From NCBI GenBank assembly GCA_964566025.1, contig CAZMHF010000034.1, forward strand, positions 1-18,505: 18,505 bases of DNA, read 5' to 3'. Below the pieces are notes generated by a model, which ran no database searches, had not been told where the DNA came from, and saw nothing but the letters and a program-made list of their open reading frames with translations. Both the position numbers and the translations under genes were made by a program. Within the stretch, counting starts at the first letter, position 1, and each line of letters begins with the position of its first letter. Positions 1 through 7,477 of this stretch are shown here, one piece after another. This DNA is from RGIG8306 sp964566025 (GTDB lineage: Bacteria; Bacillota; Clostridia; Lachnospirales; Lachnospiraceae).

Positions 1-539
1 ATTGTTTAGATAAAGTTAGAGGTCGTATATTTGCTTATGACTACCAAGGACATTTACTATATGCTTTTGGCGGTGTTGGTAATAGTATAGGGACTTTTAC
101 AAGTGGTTTTTCAGTAGCTCTTGATAAGGTTGAAGATAACTCCTTATTAGCACTTGACTCATCAAAAGCTGTGATTACTCGTTTTAATATTACTCCATAT
201 GGGCAATTAATAAATGATGCACTTGGAAAATACAAAGAAGGTGATTATGATGAATCAGCAGCGATTTGGGAAGAAGTTATTCGCCTAAATGGCAACTATG
301 ATTTAGGCTATATCGGTATTGGTCGCGCCCTACTTCGTAAGGGTGAGTACAAAGAAGCGATGGAATATTTCAAGCTAAAGCATGATACAACAAATTATTC
401 AAAAGCATTCCTTCAATATCGAAAAGAAGCAATGGAAGACATCGTTCCTAAATTATTGCCATTTGTAGTAGCAGCGATCCTAATTCCTATGATTGTAAAA
501 CGCGTAAATAAAGTGAGAAAGGAGATTGCCGAAGCATGA
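1..539 (+). CDS. C-terminal part of an NHL-like repeat / TPR protein with one membrane anchor (5' end outside window)
   Basis: The reading frame is open from position 3 with no stop, so the gene is cut by the window edge; the GTG at 171 is probably internal. The visible N-terminal part (DYQGHLLYAFGG, then GNSIGTFTSG and LLALDSS) resembles beta-propeller NHL-type blades. Two tetratricopeptide-like helical pairs follow (about 199-400; GDYDESAAIWEEVIRLN and KGEYKEAMEYFK). Next comes one hydrophobic helix (LLPFVVAAILIPMIV) and a short basic tail (KRVNKVRK). By the positive-inside rule the propeller/TPR part should face outside with the tail in the cytoplasm. The stop overlaps the next start (ATGA at 536-539), indicating translational coupling with the Yip1 gene. 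The specific function is unknown; a protein-protein or glycan scaffold role for the neighbouring transporter is inference. The propeller call rests on about 50 residues and is less certain than the TPR call. Confidence 0.75.
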   Translation, partial: CLDKVRGRIFAYDYQGHLLYAFGGVGNSIGTFTSGFSVALDKVEDNSLLALDSSKAVITRFNITPYGQLINDALGKYKEGDYDESAAIWEEVIRLNGNYDLGYIGIGRALLRKGEYKEAMEYFKLKHDTTNYSKAFLQYRKEAMEDIVPKLLPFVVAAILIPMIVKRVNKVRKEIAEA

Positions 540-1198
540 ATACAAAATCAATGTTTACAAAAGAATGGTTTTCGGGCCTAGGTAAATCACTAAAGTTTGC
601 ACTTTATTGCTGTGTTCATCCATTTGATGGATTCTGGGACATTACAAGAGAAAAAAAAGGTTCACTTGCTGCCGCTAATGTTATTATGCTGCTGCTTGTA
701 TTCCAAGAAGTTTTTCGATTGATGTTATCGAGTTTTGTATTTGTCAATGTGTACTTACCAACTATTAATATTTGGTTTGTAGCAGCAGGTGTTGTATTTC
801 CATTATTATTGTGGGCTCTTTCAAACTGGAGCTTAACAACACTTATGGATGGTAAAGGACGATTGCAGGATGTATATATGGCAACAATGTACGCATTTAC
901 GCCTAAAATACTGATTGGCTATCCACTTATTATATTAAGTCATGTACTTACAGAAGATGAGGGAGCGATTTATTTCACGTTAGAGAAAATTGCACTGATT
1001 TGGTCGATCTTATTAGTCTTATCGGCAATGATGATGATTCATGATTATTCATTAGGAAAAGCCGTATTTTCAAGTATTATCACAATTGTAGGTATTGCCG
1101 TTATCGTATTTATATTAATTTTGTTCTTTAGTTTGATTAGTGATGGAATTGCATACTTTGTATCAATTTACAAAGAAATTGCCGTCAGAATGTATTAA
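536..1198 (+). CDS. Yip1-family polytopic membrane protein
   Basis: 220 residues. The N-terminal signature HPFDGFWDITREKKGS (residues 28-43) is typical of bacterial Yip1-domain proteins, where a short cytoplasmic segment precedes the membrane domain. About five hydrophobic segments are visible, near residues 44-69, 77-98, 115-137, 149-168 and 176-202. The start overlaps the upstream stop by 4 bases, and GGAG at 521-524 can serve as ribosome binding site. Bacterial Yip1 proteins have no settled biochemical role. Its place between a membrane-anchored TPR protein and a DUF5696 lipoprotein, ahead of sugar ABC permeases, suggests an accessory membrane component of that transporter (inference). There is no catalytic motif. 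Confidence 0.8.
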   Translation: MNTKSMFTKEWFSGLGKSLKFALYCCVHPFDGFWDITREKKGSLAAANVIMLLLVFQEVFRLMLSSFVFVNVYLPTINIWFVAAGVVFPLLLWALSNWSLTTLMDGKGRLQDVYMATMYAFTPKILIGYPLIILSHVLTEDEGAIYFTLEKIALIWSILLVLSAMMMIHDYSLGKAVFSSIITIVGIAVIVFILILFFSLISDGIAYFVSIYKEIAVRMY

Positions 1199-1210
1199 CG
1201 AAAATGTAGA

Positions 1211-1217
1211 AAGGAGG
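1211..1217 (+). promoter_or_regulatory. Ribosome binding site of the DUF5696 lipoprotein gene
   Basis: AAGGAGG lies 10 bases before the ATG at 1228. It is a strong Shine-Dalgarno match and fixes this start, which also gives a clean lipoprotein signal peptide. Confidence 0.8.
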
Positions 1218-1227
1218 AACGATTCCG

Positions 1228-3765
1228 ATGAAACGAATACTAATTGCAATGTGTGTTGGTATTATGCTATTAAGCTTTGCAGGATGCACAAAGAAAATTG
1301 AATTAAAAGAAGTTGAATATTACTCTTCAGAATACGAAGAAGAAACAATGATCGTTGTGGAAAACGATTCCTTAGAACTACATTTTGATGCTTCGACGAC
1401 GCATTTTTATGTAGTTGATAAAAAAACAAATGAAACATGGTATTCAACTCCAACACAGCTTGATGCAGATACAACAGCCGATTCACAAAGCATCCAACGT
1501 ATAAAAGCAGCTTTTACTATGCAATATGCAGATAAGTCTGGAACATTAACAGAGTTAAATACATTTAAGCACAGTGTAGAAAAAGGACTTTACGAAGTTG
1601 AAGAAATTGAAAATGGCGTGCGCGTAAAATTCACAATTGGCGAAATTGAGCGTGTGTATCTTATTCCAGTGATGATTACAGAAAGTCGATTACGACCACT
1701 TCTTGATCAGATGGAGAAGAATGGACAAAATAAGCTTCTTAATAACGTATTTAAGCGTTATGATATTTCAAAAATGAAGGAAAAAGATATCGCCGCAATT
1801 ATTGAAAAATATCCAGAAGCAGAACATGAAATTATATACGAACTTCGTGGCAATATTGCTCCATATCTAAAAGCTGAAGCCGAAATGCTATTAGAGAAAG
1901 CTGGCTACACAAAAGAAGATTATGATAAAGATATGGAGAATTTCGAGACAGAAAAAGAAAGCAAAGATGCGGTATTTAATATCGTGGCAAATATTTTTCT
2001 TGACGAAGATGAGTTAGTGATTGATGTTCCATTAGAAGAAGTTCGCTATACAGAAGCGTTTCCTATGGCAACCGTTCAAGTATACCCATACTTTGGAGCT
2101 GGCTATGTTGAAGATGAAGGATTTTTATTTGTTCCAGATGGAAACGGTGCCTTAATTAACTTCAACAACGGTAAAACAGCACAGGATAGTTACTACGCAA
2201 ACGTATATGGCTATGATTATGGATTGCTAAGAAGTGTTGTCATTAGCGACAATACGGCTCAATTCCCTATATATGGCATTAGTAAAAATGAAAATTCATT
2301 TATTACAGTGATTGAAGAAGGAAGTTCCTTGGCAAGTATTATTGCCGATATTAGTGGTAAGAAAAATGGTTTCAACTATGTAGCTGCAAAATATCAATTG
2401 ATTCATAGCGAAGCATTAGATATTTCGTCAAAGTCAGCAGCAATCATGGCAATGCACGAAAAGCAATTGCCAGAAATCAGCCTAAAACAACGTTATGTTT
2501 TCTGTGAGGAAAGTGGTTACGTAGCTATGGCGAAGAGTTATCGTGAATATTTCATGGAGCAATATCCAAATCTAACACAACTAGATCAAACGTATCTCGC
2601 GACAGCAGTTGATATAATTGGTGGTATTGATGTAACGGAGCAACGCTTTGGTATGCCAAAAACCGTTGTTCGTCCACTAACAACCTATGATGAAGCAAAG
2701 GATATGATTGCTACCTTATCCGATAAGGGATGGGACAATATTCTTTACAAATATCGTGGTTGGTTCAATGATGGTATTCAAAACGATCCAGTTGCAAATA
2801 ACGTAAAGCTTATTAAAAAACTCGGAAGCAAAAAAGATTTTAAAGAGCTTGTAAGCGCTGTTAATAATACAAATAGTACATTGTATTTAGAAGCCGAATT
2901 ACAAAGGGTATATAATGATACAACATTCAACTCATTCGTAAAGAATCGCGATGCGAGTAGATTGATTACAAGAGAGATTATTGAACATTATCATTATTCA
3001 AACGTTTATTTTGGAGAGGATGATAGCTTAGGACTTGCCTATCTTGCTCGACCAGCCGTTTCGAAAAACATGGTAAATACCTATGCAAATAAAATTTCAG
3101 ACCTAAATGTTAAAAATATCGGATTTGCAAGTCATGGTTCTTTATTATACGCAGACTACAATGATAAGAAATTTGTATCGCGTGAAGATAGCATGAACAT
3201 GCAAGAAGAAATGTTTAAGCAATTAAAAGAAGATGGTTACGGATTAAACGGTTATGTAGGAAATGCATATGCGATTCCATACATGGATATGGTTAATGAT
3301 ATGCCACTTAATTCAAAAGGATTTTTGATTTTTGATGAGGACGTACCATTTTTCTCAATTGCACTTCATGGATTAGTAAATTATACAGGCGAGGCAATTA
3401 ATATTTCTGATAACTATCAGGAAAATTTACTTGCAACTGCTGAAACAGGCGCTGGGCTATATTTTATCTTCATGAATGCTTCTACAAAGGAAATTCAAGA
3501 GACAAATTATACACAATTCTTTGGTGCCGATTTTGAAAAATGGAGTACTCTTGCTGATGAAGTTTACAAACAGTATTCCAACGATTTTGCACCACTTGCA
3601 TCACAGCTTATTGATGATCATAAGATTCTAGAAAATGGATTGCGTATCACAACCTATGAAGATGGAACAGAAGTATTGATTAACTACTCAAAAAGCGATA
3701 TAACCTATGAAGATATTACCGTATTAGCAGGAAGTTATGCAGTAAAGGCGAAGGGAGGTCAGTAA
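1228..3765 (+). CDS. Large surface lipoprotein, DUF5696-type, possible glycosidase-like fold
   Basis: 845 residues. A lipoprotein signal peptide is clear: basic start MKR, hydrophobic core, lipobox SFAGC with the lipidated Cys at residue 20. An N-terminal beta-rich region (about 40-155 and 250-330) is interrupted by a charged, helix-rich insertion (about 155-248). The middle (about 440-720) alternates strands and helices in a way that suggests a TIM barrel, with conserved-looking segments YKYRGWFNDG, LYLEAELQRVYND, ADYNDKK (Asp643) and FDEDVPFFSIALHG (Asp703-Asp705). The C-terminal part (EDGTEVLINYS, then a short beta segment) looks like the small beta-sandwich that closes many glycoside hydrolases. 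From memory of gene neighbourhoods, DUF5696 proteins often sit just upstream of CUT1 sugar permeases in Paenibacillus and Lachnospiraceae, as here. Enzymatic activity is not established; a glycan-binding or glycan-processing partner of the ABC system is inference. The family name is from recollection, not a search. Confidence 0.7.
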   Translation: MKRILIAMCVGIMLLSFAGCTKKIELKEVEYYSSEYEEETMIVVENDSLELHFDASTTHFYVVDKKTNETWYSTPTQLDADTTADSQSIQRIKAAFTMQYADKSGTLTELNTFKHSVEKGLYEVEEIENGVRVKFTIGEIERVYLIPVMITESRLRPLLDQMEKNGQNKLLNNVFKRYDISKMKEKDIAAIIEKYPEAEHEIIYELRGNIAPYLKAEAEMLLEKAGYTKEDYDKDMENFETEKESKDAVFNIVANIFLDEDELVIDVPLEEVRYTEAFPMATVQVYPYFGAGYVEDEGFLFVPDGNGALINFNNGKTAQDSYYANVYGYDYGLLRSVVISDNTAQFPIYGISKNENSFITVIEEGSSLASIIADISGKKNGFNYVAAKYQLIHSEALDISSKSAAIMAMHEKQLPEISLKQRYVFCEESGYVAMAKSYREYFMEQYPNLTQLDQTYLATAVDIIGGIDVTEQRFGMPKTVVRPLTTYDEAKDMIATLSDKGWDNILYKYRGWFNDGIQNDPVANNVKLIKKLGSKKDFKELVSAVNNTNSTLYLEAELQRVYNDTTFNSFVKNRDASRLITREIIEHYHYSNVYFGEDDSLGLAYLARPAVSKNMVNTYANKISDLNVKNIGFASHGSLLYADYNDKKFVSREDSMNMQEEMFKQLKEDGYGLNGYVGNAYAIPYMDMVNDMPLNSKGFLIFDEDVPFFSIALHGLVNYTGEAINISDNYQENLLATAETGAGLYFIFMNASTKEIQETNYTQFFGADFEKWSTLADEVYKQYSNDFAPLASQLIDDHKILENGLRITTYEDGTEVLINYSKSDITYEDITVLAGSYAVKAKGGQ
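3754..3759 (+). promoter_or_regulatory. Ribosome binding site of the first permease, inside the DUF5696 gene
   Basis: GGAGGT lies within the last codons of the upstream gene, 7 bases before the ATG at 3767. The two genes are separated by one base, so the site implies coupled translation of lipoprotein and permease. Confidence 0.75.
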
Positions 3766-3766
3766 T

Positions 3767-4771
3767 ATGGAAAATGAAAAAGTAATGAACGATACAAATC
3801 TTACTCAAGAAACAAACACCATTGTTACACCAACCAAACAGCCTAAGAAAAAACGCTCTAAGGTGAGTACGAAAAAGAGCAGAGATGCACGAATTGGCTA
3901 CTTGCTTATATCACCATTTATTATTGGTTTTCTATTCTTTATGGTTGTACCAATGTTCCAATCCTTTCGAATGGTATTTAGTGAAGTTGGCATGGATCTT
4001 GTAAATAATCGATTTTCTTTGAAATTTACTGGAATGGCGAATTTGAAAAAGGTCTTTACAGTGGATCCGGAATTTAACCGTTTGCTCGTAGAAGAGTTGA
4101 CAGGGATGGTAACAGATGTTATTGCGATTGTGATATTTAGTTATTTTATCGCATTACTCTTGAATCAGAAGTTTAAAGGAAGAGGACTTGTACGTGCCGT
4201 ATTCTTCTTACCAGTTATTTTATCATCGGGTGTTATCGTAGGATTAGAGACTAACAACTCCTTGCTACAAGGAATGTCTGATATGATCAAAGATTCTGCC
4301 GCAGCAAGTACAAGTGTCACAGGGACACTCAATACGATTTTGGTTGAATTTGGTGGTCTAGGTAAGCAGATGACAAGCCTGATGGAAATGATATTTACAA
4401 TTGTTAATCACGTATATGATATTGCAATTGCTTCTGGTATTCAAATTATTATTTTCCTTTCGGCACTACAAACGATTCCAGGAAGCATGTATGAAGCTTC
4501 AAAAATCGAAGGATGTACAGCATGGGAAAGTTTTTGGAAAATCACATTCCCAATGAGTAGTTCAATGATTTTAGTAAATGTTATTTATTCGATTATTGAT
4601 TATTCTTTGCGAACAGATAATAAAGTAATGGAAAAGATTCAAATTGAGATGAGAACACACATGGATTATTCCTTTAGTTCAGCAATGGCTTGGTCTTATT
4701 TTGTCATTATTGCCGTGATTGTTCTAGTAGTATCAGCGATTATTTCGAGAAGGGTGTATTATTATGACTAA
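3767..4771 (+). CDS. Sugar ABC transporter permease (CUT1, MalF/UgpA-like)
   Basis: 334-residue inner-membrane subunit of a carbohydrate importer. The first 40 residues form a hydrophilic, strongly basic tail (PKKKRSKVSTKK), followed by a first transmembrane helix at about 44-65 and further helices to about 325. The permease signature that docks with the ATPase (EAA loop) is visible at about 243-262: EASKIEGC...WKITFP. Between about residues 160 and 220 there is a Ser/Thr-rich, partly amphipathic stretch not usual in short MalF-type permeases, and the protein is longer than the roughly 290-300 residues typical of the group. It starts one base after the DUF5696 stop and overlaps the next permease by 8 bases, so the pair is translated together. 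The substrate is most likely xylo-oligosaccharides, judged only from the xylanase genes downstream. Confidence 0.9.
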   Translation: MENEKVMNDTNLTQETNTIVTPTKQPKKKRSKVSTKKSRDARIGYLLISPFIIGFLFFMVVPMFQSFRMVFSEVGMDLVNNRFSLKFTGMANLKKVFTVDPEFNRLLVEELTGMVTDVIAIVIFSYFIALLLNQKFKGRGLVRAVFFLPVILSSGVIVGLETNNSLLQGMSDMIKDSAAASTSVTGTLNTILVEFGGLGKQMTSLMEMIFTIVNHVYDIAIASGIQIIIFLSALQTIPGSMYEASKIEGCTAWESFWKITFPMSSSMILVNVIYSIIDYSLRTDNKVMEKIQIEMRTHMDYSFSSAMAWSYFVIIAVIVLVVSAIISRRVYYYD

Positions 4772-5780
4772 AAAAGAGAAGACAGTAAAACCTCCTAGTC
4801 GTTATAAAAACTTCTGGGAACGAAATCGCCAATCAAGTGGCTTATTATTACGATCAACCATTCGTCAATGGTCTGTGGGACTACTACGGATAGTCATTTT
4901 GTTCGGATTGTGTTTTTTGATTTTACAACCATTGCTTAATAAATTAGCGTTAAGCTTTATGGAAGAAAACGATTTGTACGATCCAACCATTATTACGATT
5001 CCAAGAAACTTTACAACGGCAAATTATAAGCTAGCATCAACATTGATGACTTTTCAAAAAGCACTTATTAACTCAGTATTTTCATCGCTGGGTGTTGCCA
5101 TTTGTCAAGTAGTCGCTTGTACAATTGTTGGATATGGATTTGCACGATTCAAATTTAGATTTAAAGGATTTTGGTTTGCCTGTGTAATGCTATGTATTAT
5201 CGTACCTCCACAAACCTTTATGAGCTCATTATATTTGAATTTCCGTTTCTTTGATATTTTCGGTATTTTCAGATTGATTACAGGAAAACCGCTAAACCTC
5301 TTGAATTCTGTCGCTCCATATTTTATACTAGTATCAACATGTATGGGTCTTAAAAGTGGATTATATATTTTCTTACTAAGACAGTATTTCAAAGGTGTAC
5401 CAAAAGAATTAGAAGAAGCAGCATATGTAGATGGGTGTGGTGTGTTCCGCACATTTGTGAAGATTATGATTCCAGATGCGGTACCAATGATTACATCATG
5501 TTTCTTATTTGCTTATGTATGGCAATGGACAGATTCATTGTATTCATCATTTTTCTTCACCAAAATTAAATTATTATCGGCAACGGTACGTGCAATTCCT
5601 GATGGTCTTTCACAATACCTAGTTCGAATTTACGGACAAGGTACAACAGCAACCGTCGCTTATTCACAAATGATGACCGCAACAGGTTTGTTGATGTTCA
5701 TCGCTCCACTTATTTTGATTTACCTAGTGGCACAAAAAGGCTTCGTAGAAAGCTTAAGCCAAACGGGTATCAAAATGTAA
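4764..5780 (+). CDS. Sugar ABC transporter permease (CUT1, MalG/UgpE-like)
   Basis: 338-residue second membrane subunit, forming a heterodimer with the preceding permease. A basic cytoplasmic N-terminus leads to a first helix at about 40-60, then an extracytoplasmic loop, and core helices from about 105 on. The EAA loop that contacts the ATPase is clear at about 217-237 (EEAAYVDGCGVFRT...IMIP). The C-terminal GFVESLSQTGIKM resembles the G(x)kg end typical of MalG-type subunits (compare VKGAVKG), here lengthened. The start overlaps the upstream gene by 8 bases with a weak AGAAGGG site ahead of it, so coupling is expected. No ATP-binding subunit gene follows. In Gram-positives such importers commonly share one MsmX/UgpC-type ATPase encoded elsewhere. 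Confidence 0.92.
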   Translation: MTKKEKTVKPPSRYKNFWERNRQSSGLLLRSTIRQWSVGLLRIVILFGLCFLILQPLLNKLALSFMEENDLYDPTIITIPRNFTTANYKLASTLMTFQKALINSVFSSLGVAICQVVACTIVGYGFARFKFRFKGFWFACVMLCIIVPPQTFMSSLYLNFRFFDIFGIFRLITGKPLNLLNSVAPYFILVSTCMGLKSGLYIFLLRQYFKGVPKELEEAAYVDGCGVFRTFVKIMIPDAVPMITSCFLFAYVWQWTDSLYSSFFFTKIKLLSATVRAIPDGLSQYLVRIYGQGTTATVAYSQMMTATGLLMFIAPLILIYLVAQKGFVESLSQTGIKM

Positions 5781-5783
5781 TTG

Positions 5784-5811
5784 GTTATTGTAGGAGAAAG
5801 CTCCTAATAAC
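5784..5811 (+). promoter_or_regulatory. Intercistronic RNA hairpin before the solute-binding protein gene
   Basis: GTTATT (5784-5789) pairs with AATAAC (5806-5811), and AGGAG (5792-5796) pairs with CTCCT (5801-5805) around an AAAG loop, with a 2-base bulge between them. There is no U-tract, so it is not a standard terminator. It more likely stabilises or defines an mRNA end upstream of the binding-protein gene. The AGGAG in its stem resembles a ribosome binding site but is followed by no start codon. Confidence 0.6.
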
Positions 5812-5830
5812 ACGTATATATTATTAAACA

Positions 5831-5836
5831 AGGAGG
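5831..5836 (+). promoter_or_regulatory. Consensus ribosome binding site of the solute-binding protein
   Basis: AGGAGG lies 6 bases before the ATG at 5843. It is a perfect Shine-Dalgarno at good spacing, in keeping with high synthesis of a binding protein relative to its permeases. Confidence 0.8.
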
Positions 5837-5842
5837 TTAATT

Positions 5843-7312
5843 ATGATTAACAAAAAACGAATTGTTGCTCTTGGACTTGCGTTGGTTCTTTCATTAACAA
5901 GTTTTGCTGCTTGTAAAAAAGAAGACCCAAAAGAGACAAAAGCACCTTCAACAGCTGGCGAGAATAAGCCAGGTGAAACAAAACCAGGCGAAAATAAGCC
6001 AGGTGAAACAGATGCTCCTACAGAAGGAGATACAACAAAAGCACCTATCGAAATGGATTTAGGTGGAATGGAAATCGTTATTGGTGACTGGTGGTCAGAA
6101 GCAGAAACTCCTGATCCAGAAACAACCTATGAGGAAGACTTATTAGCATACCGTGAAAGCATCATGGAAGAATACAACTTCACGATTAGCCAAAAAAATA
6201 TTGGTGGATGGAGTGATATTCAAGAAATGTGTTCAACAGATATCCTTTCAGGTACACCTCGTGCACAAATCTATGTACTTGATTCATCATTTGTTCCAGC
6301 ATTATTAGCAAAGAACTTATTCTATGATGTTTCAACATTAGATGCATTTGATTTTGGCGAAGACAAATGGAATGAGCCAGTTAAAGAGCTTATGACATTT
6401 GAAGGTGGTATTTATGGATTCGCATCTGGTTCAGAGCCTAGAACAGGTATTTTCTTCAATAAGAGATTATATGAAGAAGCAAATCTTGACGCAGAACTAC
6501 CATATGATCTTCAAAAAGAAGGTAAATGGGACTGGGATACGTTCACAGACGTTTGCAAGAAGCTAACAATTGATCATGACAAAGATGGTGTAACAGACGT
6601 ATACGCAATCGCAAGCTTTAACAAAGATTTCTTTGCTGGCTGTGTTGCTTCAAATGGTGCATCATATGTTACAAAAAATGCAGATACAGGTTTATTTGAA
6701 TTAGGTATCAATGATCCTAAATTCTTAGAAGCTCTTCAATGGGGACGTAGTTTCTATGATGCAGGTTACAATATGCTTCCACCTGAAGATGCAGCTGATA
6801 ACTGGCAATGGTTTGGTCCTGCTTTCCTTACAGGCAAAACAGCAATGCGTTGTGCAGAAGAATATGCTAAAGGCGATATGAAGAGATTAAAGGATGATTG
6901 GGGATTTGTTATGTTCCCTAAAGCTCCTGGTGCAGATAACTACACTTCAATCTTACGTGAAAACGTATTAATTATCCCTGCAAGCTATGATGCAGAAACA
7001 GCAAACAAAATTGCATTCGCTTACAACCTATATTCAAATCCTGTTCCAGGATATGAAGATGGCGAGGATTGGAAAAACGCATATTACTCAGCATACAGAG
7101 ATACAAGAGCTGTAGATGAAACATTAACAATGATGCGTAATGAAGCAAAAGAAGTAATCCGTGTTGAAGCTTATACAGGAATCGAAACAGGCGATATCAT
7201 TTATGGAGTAGAAGCTGGAGAAGCTACACCTGCAGAAAAAATCGAAGAAGTTAAGCCAGCATGGCAAGCAGCAATCGATGATTTGAACGCAGATATCTTA
7301 GGAAAAGAATAA
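5843..7312 (+). CDS. Extracellular solute-binding lipoprotein of the sugar ABC importer
   Basis: 489 residues. The signal peptide runs MINKKR, then a hydrophobic core, then lipobox SFAAC with the lipidated Cys24. A flexible linker follows (about 25-70) rich in K/E/P/G/T with a 10-residue direct repeat (GENKPGETKP). The rest is a family-1-like sugar-binding protein of maltose-binding-protein fold: MEIVIGDWW start, DVSTLDAFDFGEDKWNEPV, GIYGFASGSEPRTGIFFNKRLYEEA, and KEGKWDWDTFTDVCKKLT are typical of the class. It should sit on the outer face of the membrane and deliver oligosaccharides to the two permeases. The substrate is inferred from neighbours to be xylo-oligosaccharide. RNA hairpins on both sides of the gene suggest its mRNA segment is stabilised for higher dosage. 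Confidence 0.92.
   Translation: MINKKRIVALGLALVLSLTSFAACKKEDPKETKAPSTAGENKPGETKPGENKPGETDAPTEGDTTKAPIEMDLGGMEIVIGDWWSEAETPDPETTYEEDLLAYRESIMEEYNFTISQKNIGGWSDIQEMCSTDILSGTPRAQIYVLDSSFVPALLAKNLFYDVSTLDAFDFGEDKWNEPVKELMTFEGGIYGFASGSEPRTGIFFNKRLYEEANLDAELPYDLQKEGKWDWDTFTDVCKKLTIDHDKDGVTDVYAIASFNKDFFAGCVASNGASYVTKNADTGLFELGINDPKFLEALQWGRSFYDAGYNMLPPEDAADNWQWFGPAFLTGKTAMRCAEEYAKGDMKRLKDDWGFVMFPKAPGADNYTSILRENVLIIPASYDAETANKIAFAYNLYSNPVPGYEDGEDWKNAYYSAYRDTRAVDETLTMMRNEAKEVIRVEAYTGIETGDIIYGVEAGEATPAEKIEEVKPAWQAAIDDLNADILGKE
5957..6016 (+). repeat. Two-copy 30-bp tandem repeat coding for the binding-protein linker
   Basis: Positions 5957-5986 and 5987-6016 are near-identical 30-base units encoding GENKPGETKP and GENKPGETDA. 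They lengthen the flexible tether between the lipid anchor and the folded domain and look like an in-frame duplication. Copy number may vary between strains. Confidence 0.8.
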
Positions 7313-7325
7313 CTAAACAATAAGT

Positions 7326-7388
7326 GTTAATCATAAGCAAATACCCAAGAAGAAAGTCATTGATTTTCTTTTTGGGATGCTTATTAAC
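7326..7388 (+). promoter_or_regulatory. Long imperfect RNA hairpin between binding protein and xylanase genes
   Basis: The element pairs in three helices. GTTAA (7326-7330) pairs with TTAAC (7384-7388). TAAGCA (7334-7339) pairs with TGCTTA (7378-7383). CCCAAGAAGAAA (7344-7355) pairs with TTTCTTTTTGGG (7365-7376) with one G-U wobble. That makes about 23 base pairs around a loop of about 9 bases. No U-tract follows, so full termination is unlikely. A 3' mRNA stabiliser, processing site or leaky attenuator setting binding-protein versus xylanase levels is the likely role (inference). Confidence 0.7.
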
Positions 7389-7425
7389 TAAATGAATAAT
7401 ATATACAATTTGATATGAGAATAAA

Positions 7426-7439
7426 CCTAATAAATTAGG
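7426..7439. promoter_or_regulatory. Short inverted repeat upstream of the lipoprotein xylanase (possible operator)
   Basis: CCTAAT (7426-7431) and ATTAGG (7434-7439) are perfect inverted repeats separated by AA, in a non-coding AT-rich stretch 38 bases before the xylanase start. It could be a small regulator site or simply a weak hairpin. No convincing promoter with both -10 and -35 boxes was found beside it. Confidence 0.3.
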
Positions 7440-7477
7440 AATAAAATAATTTGCTTTGGCAAATACGGGGTAGTAAT

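Noticed and set aside
5105..5452. 115-codon open frame on the - strand
   Set aside because: It lies wholly inside the second permease gene, has no ribosome binding site and a composition without recognisable motifs; it is a shadow of the real gene.
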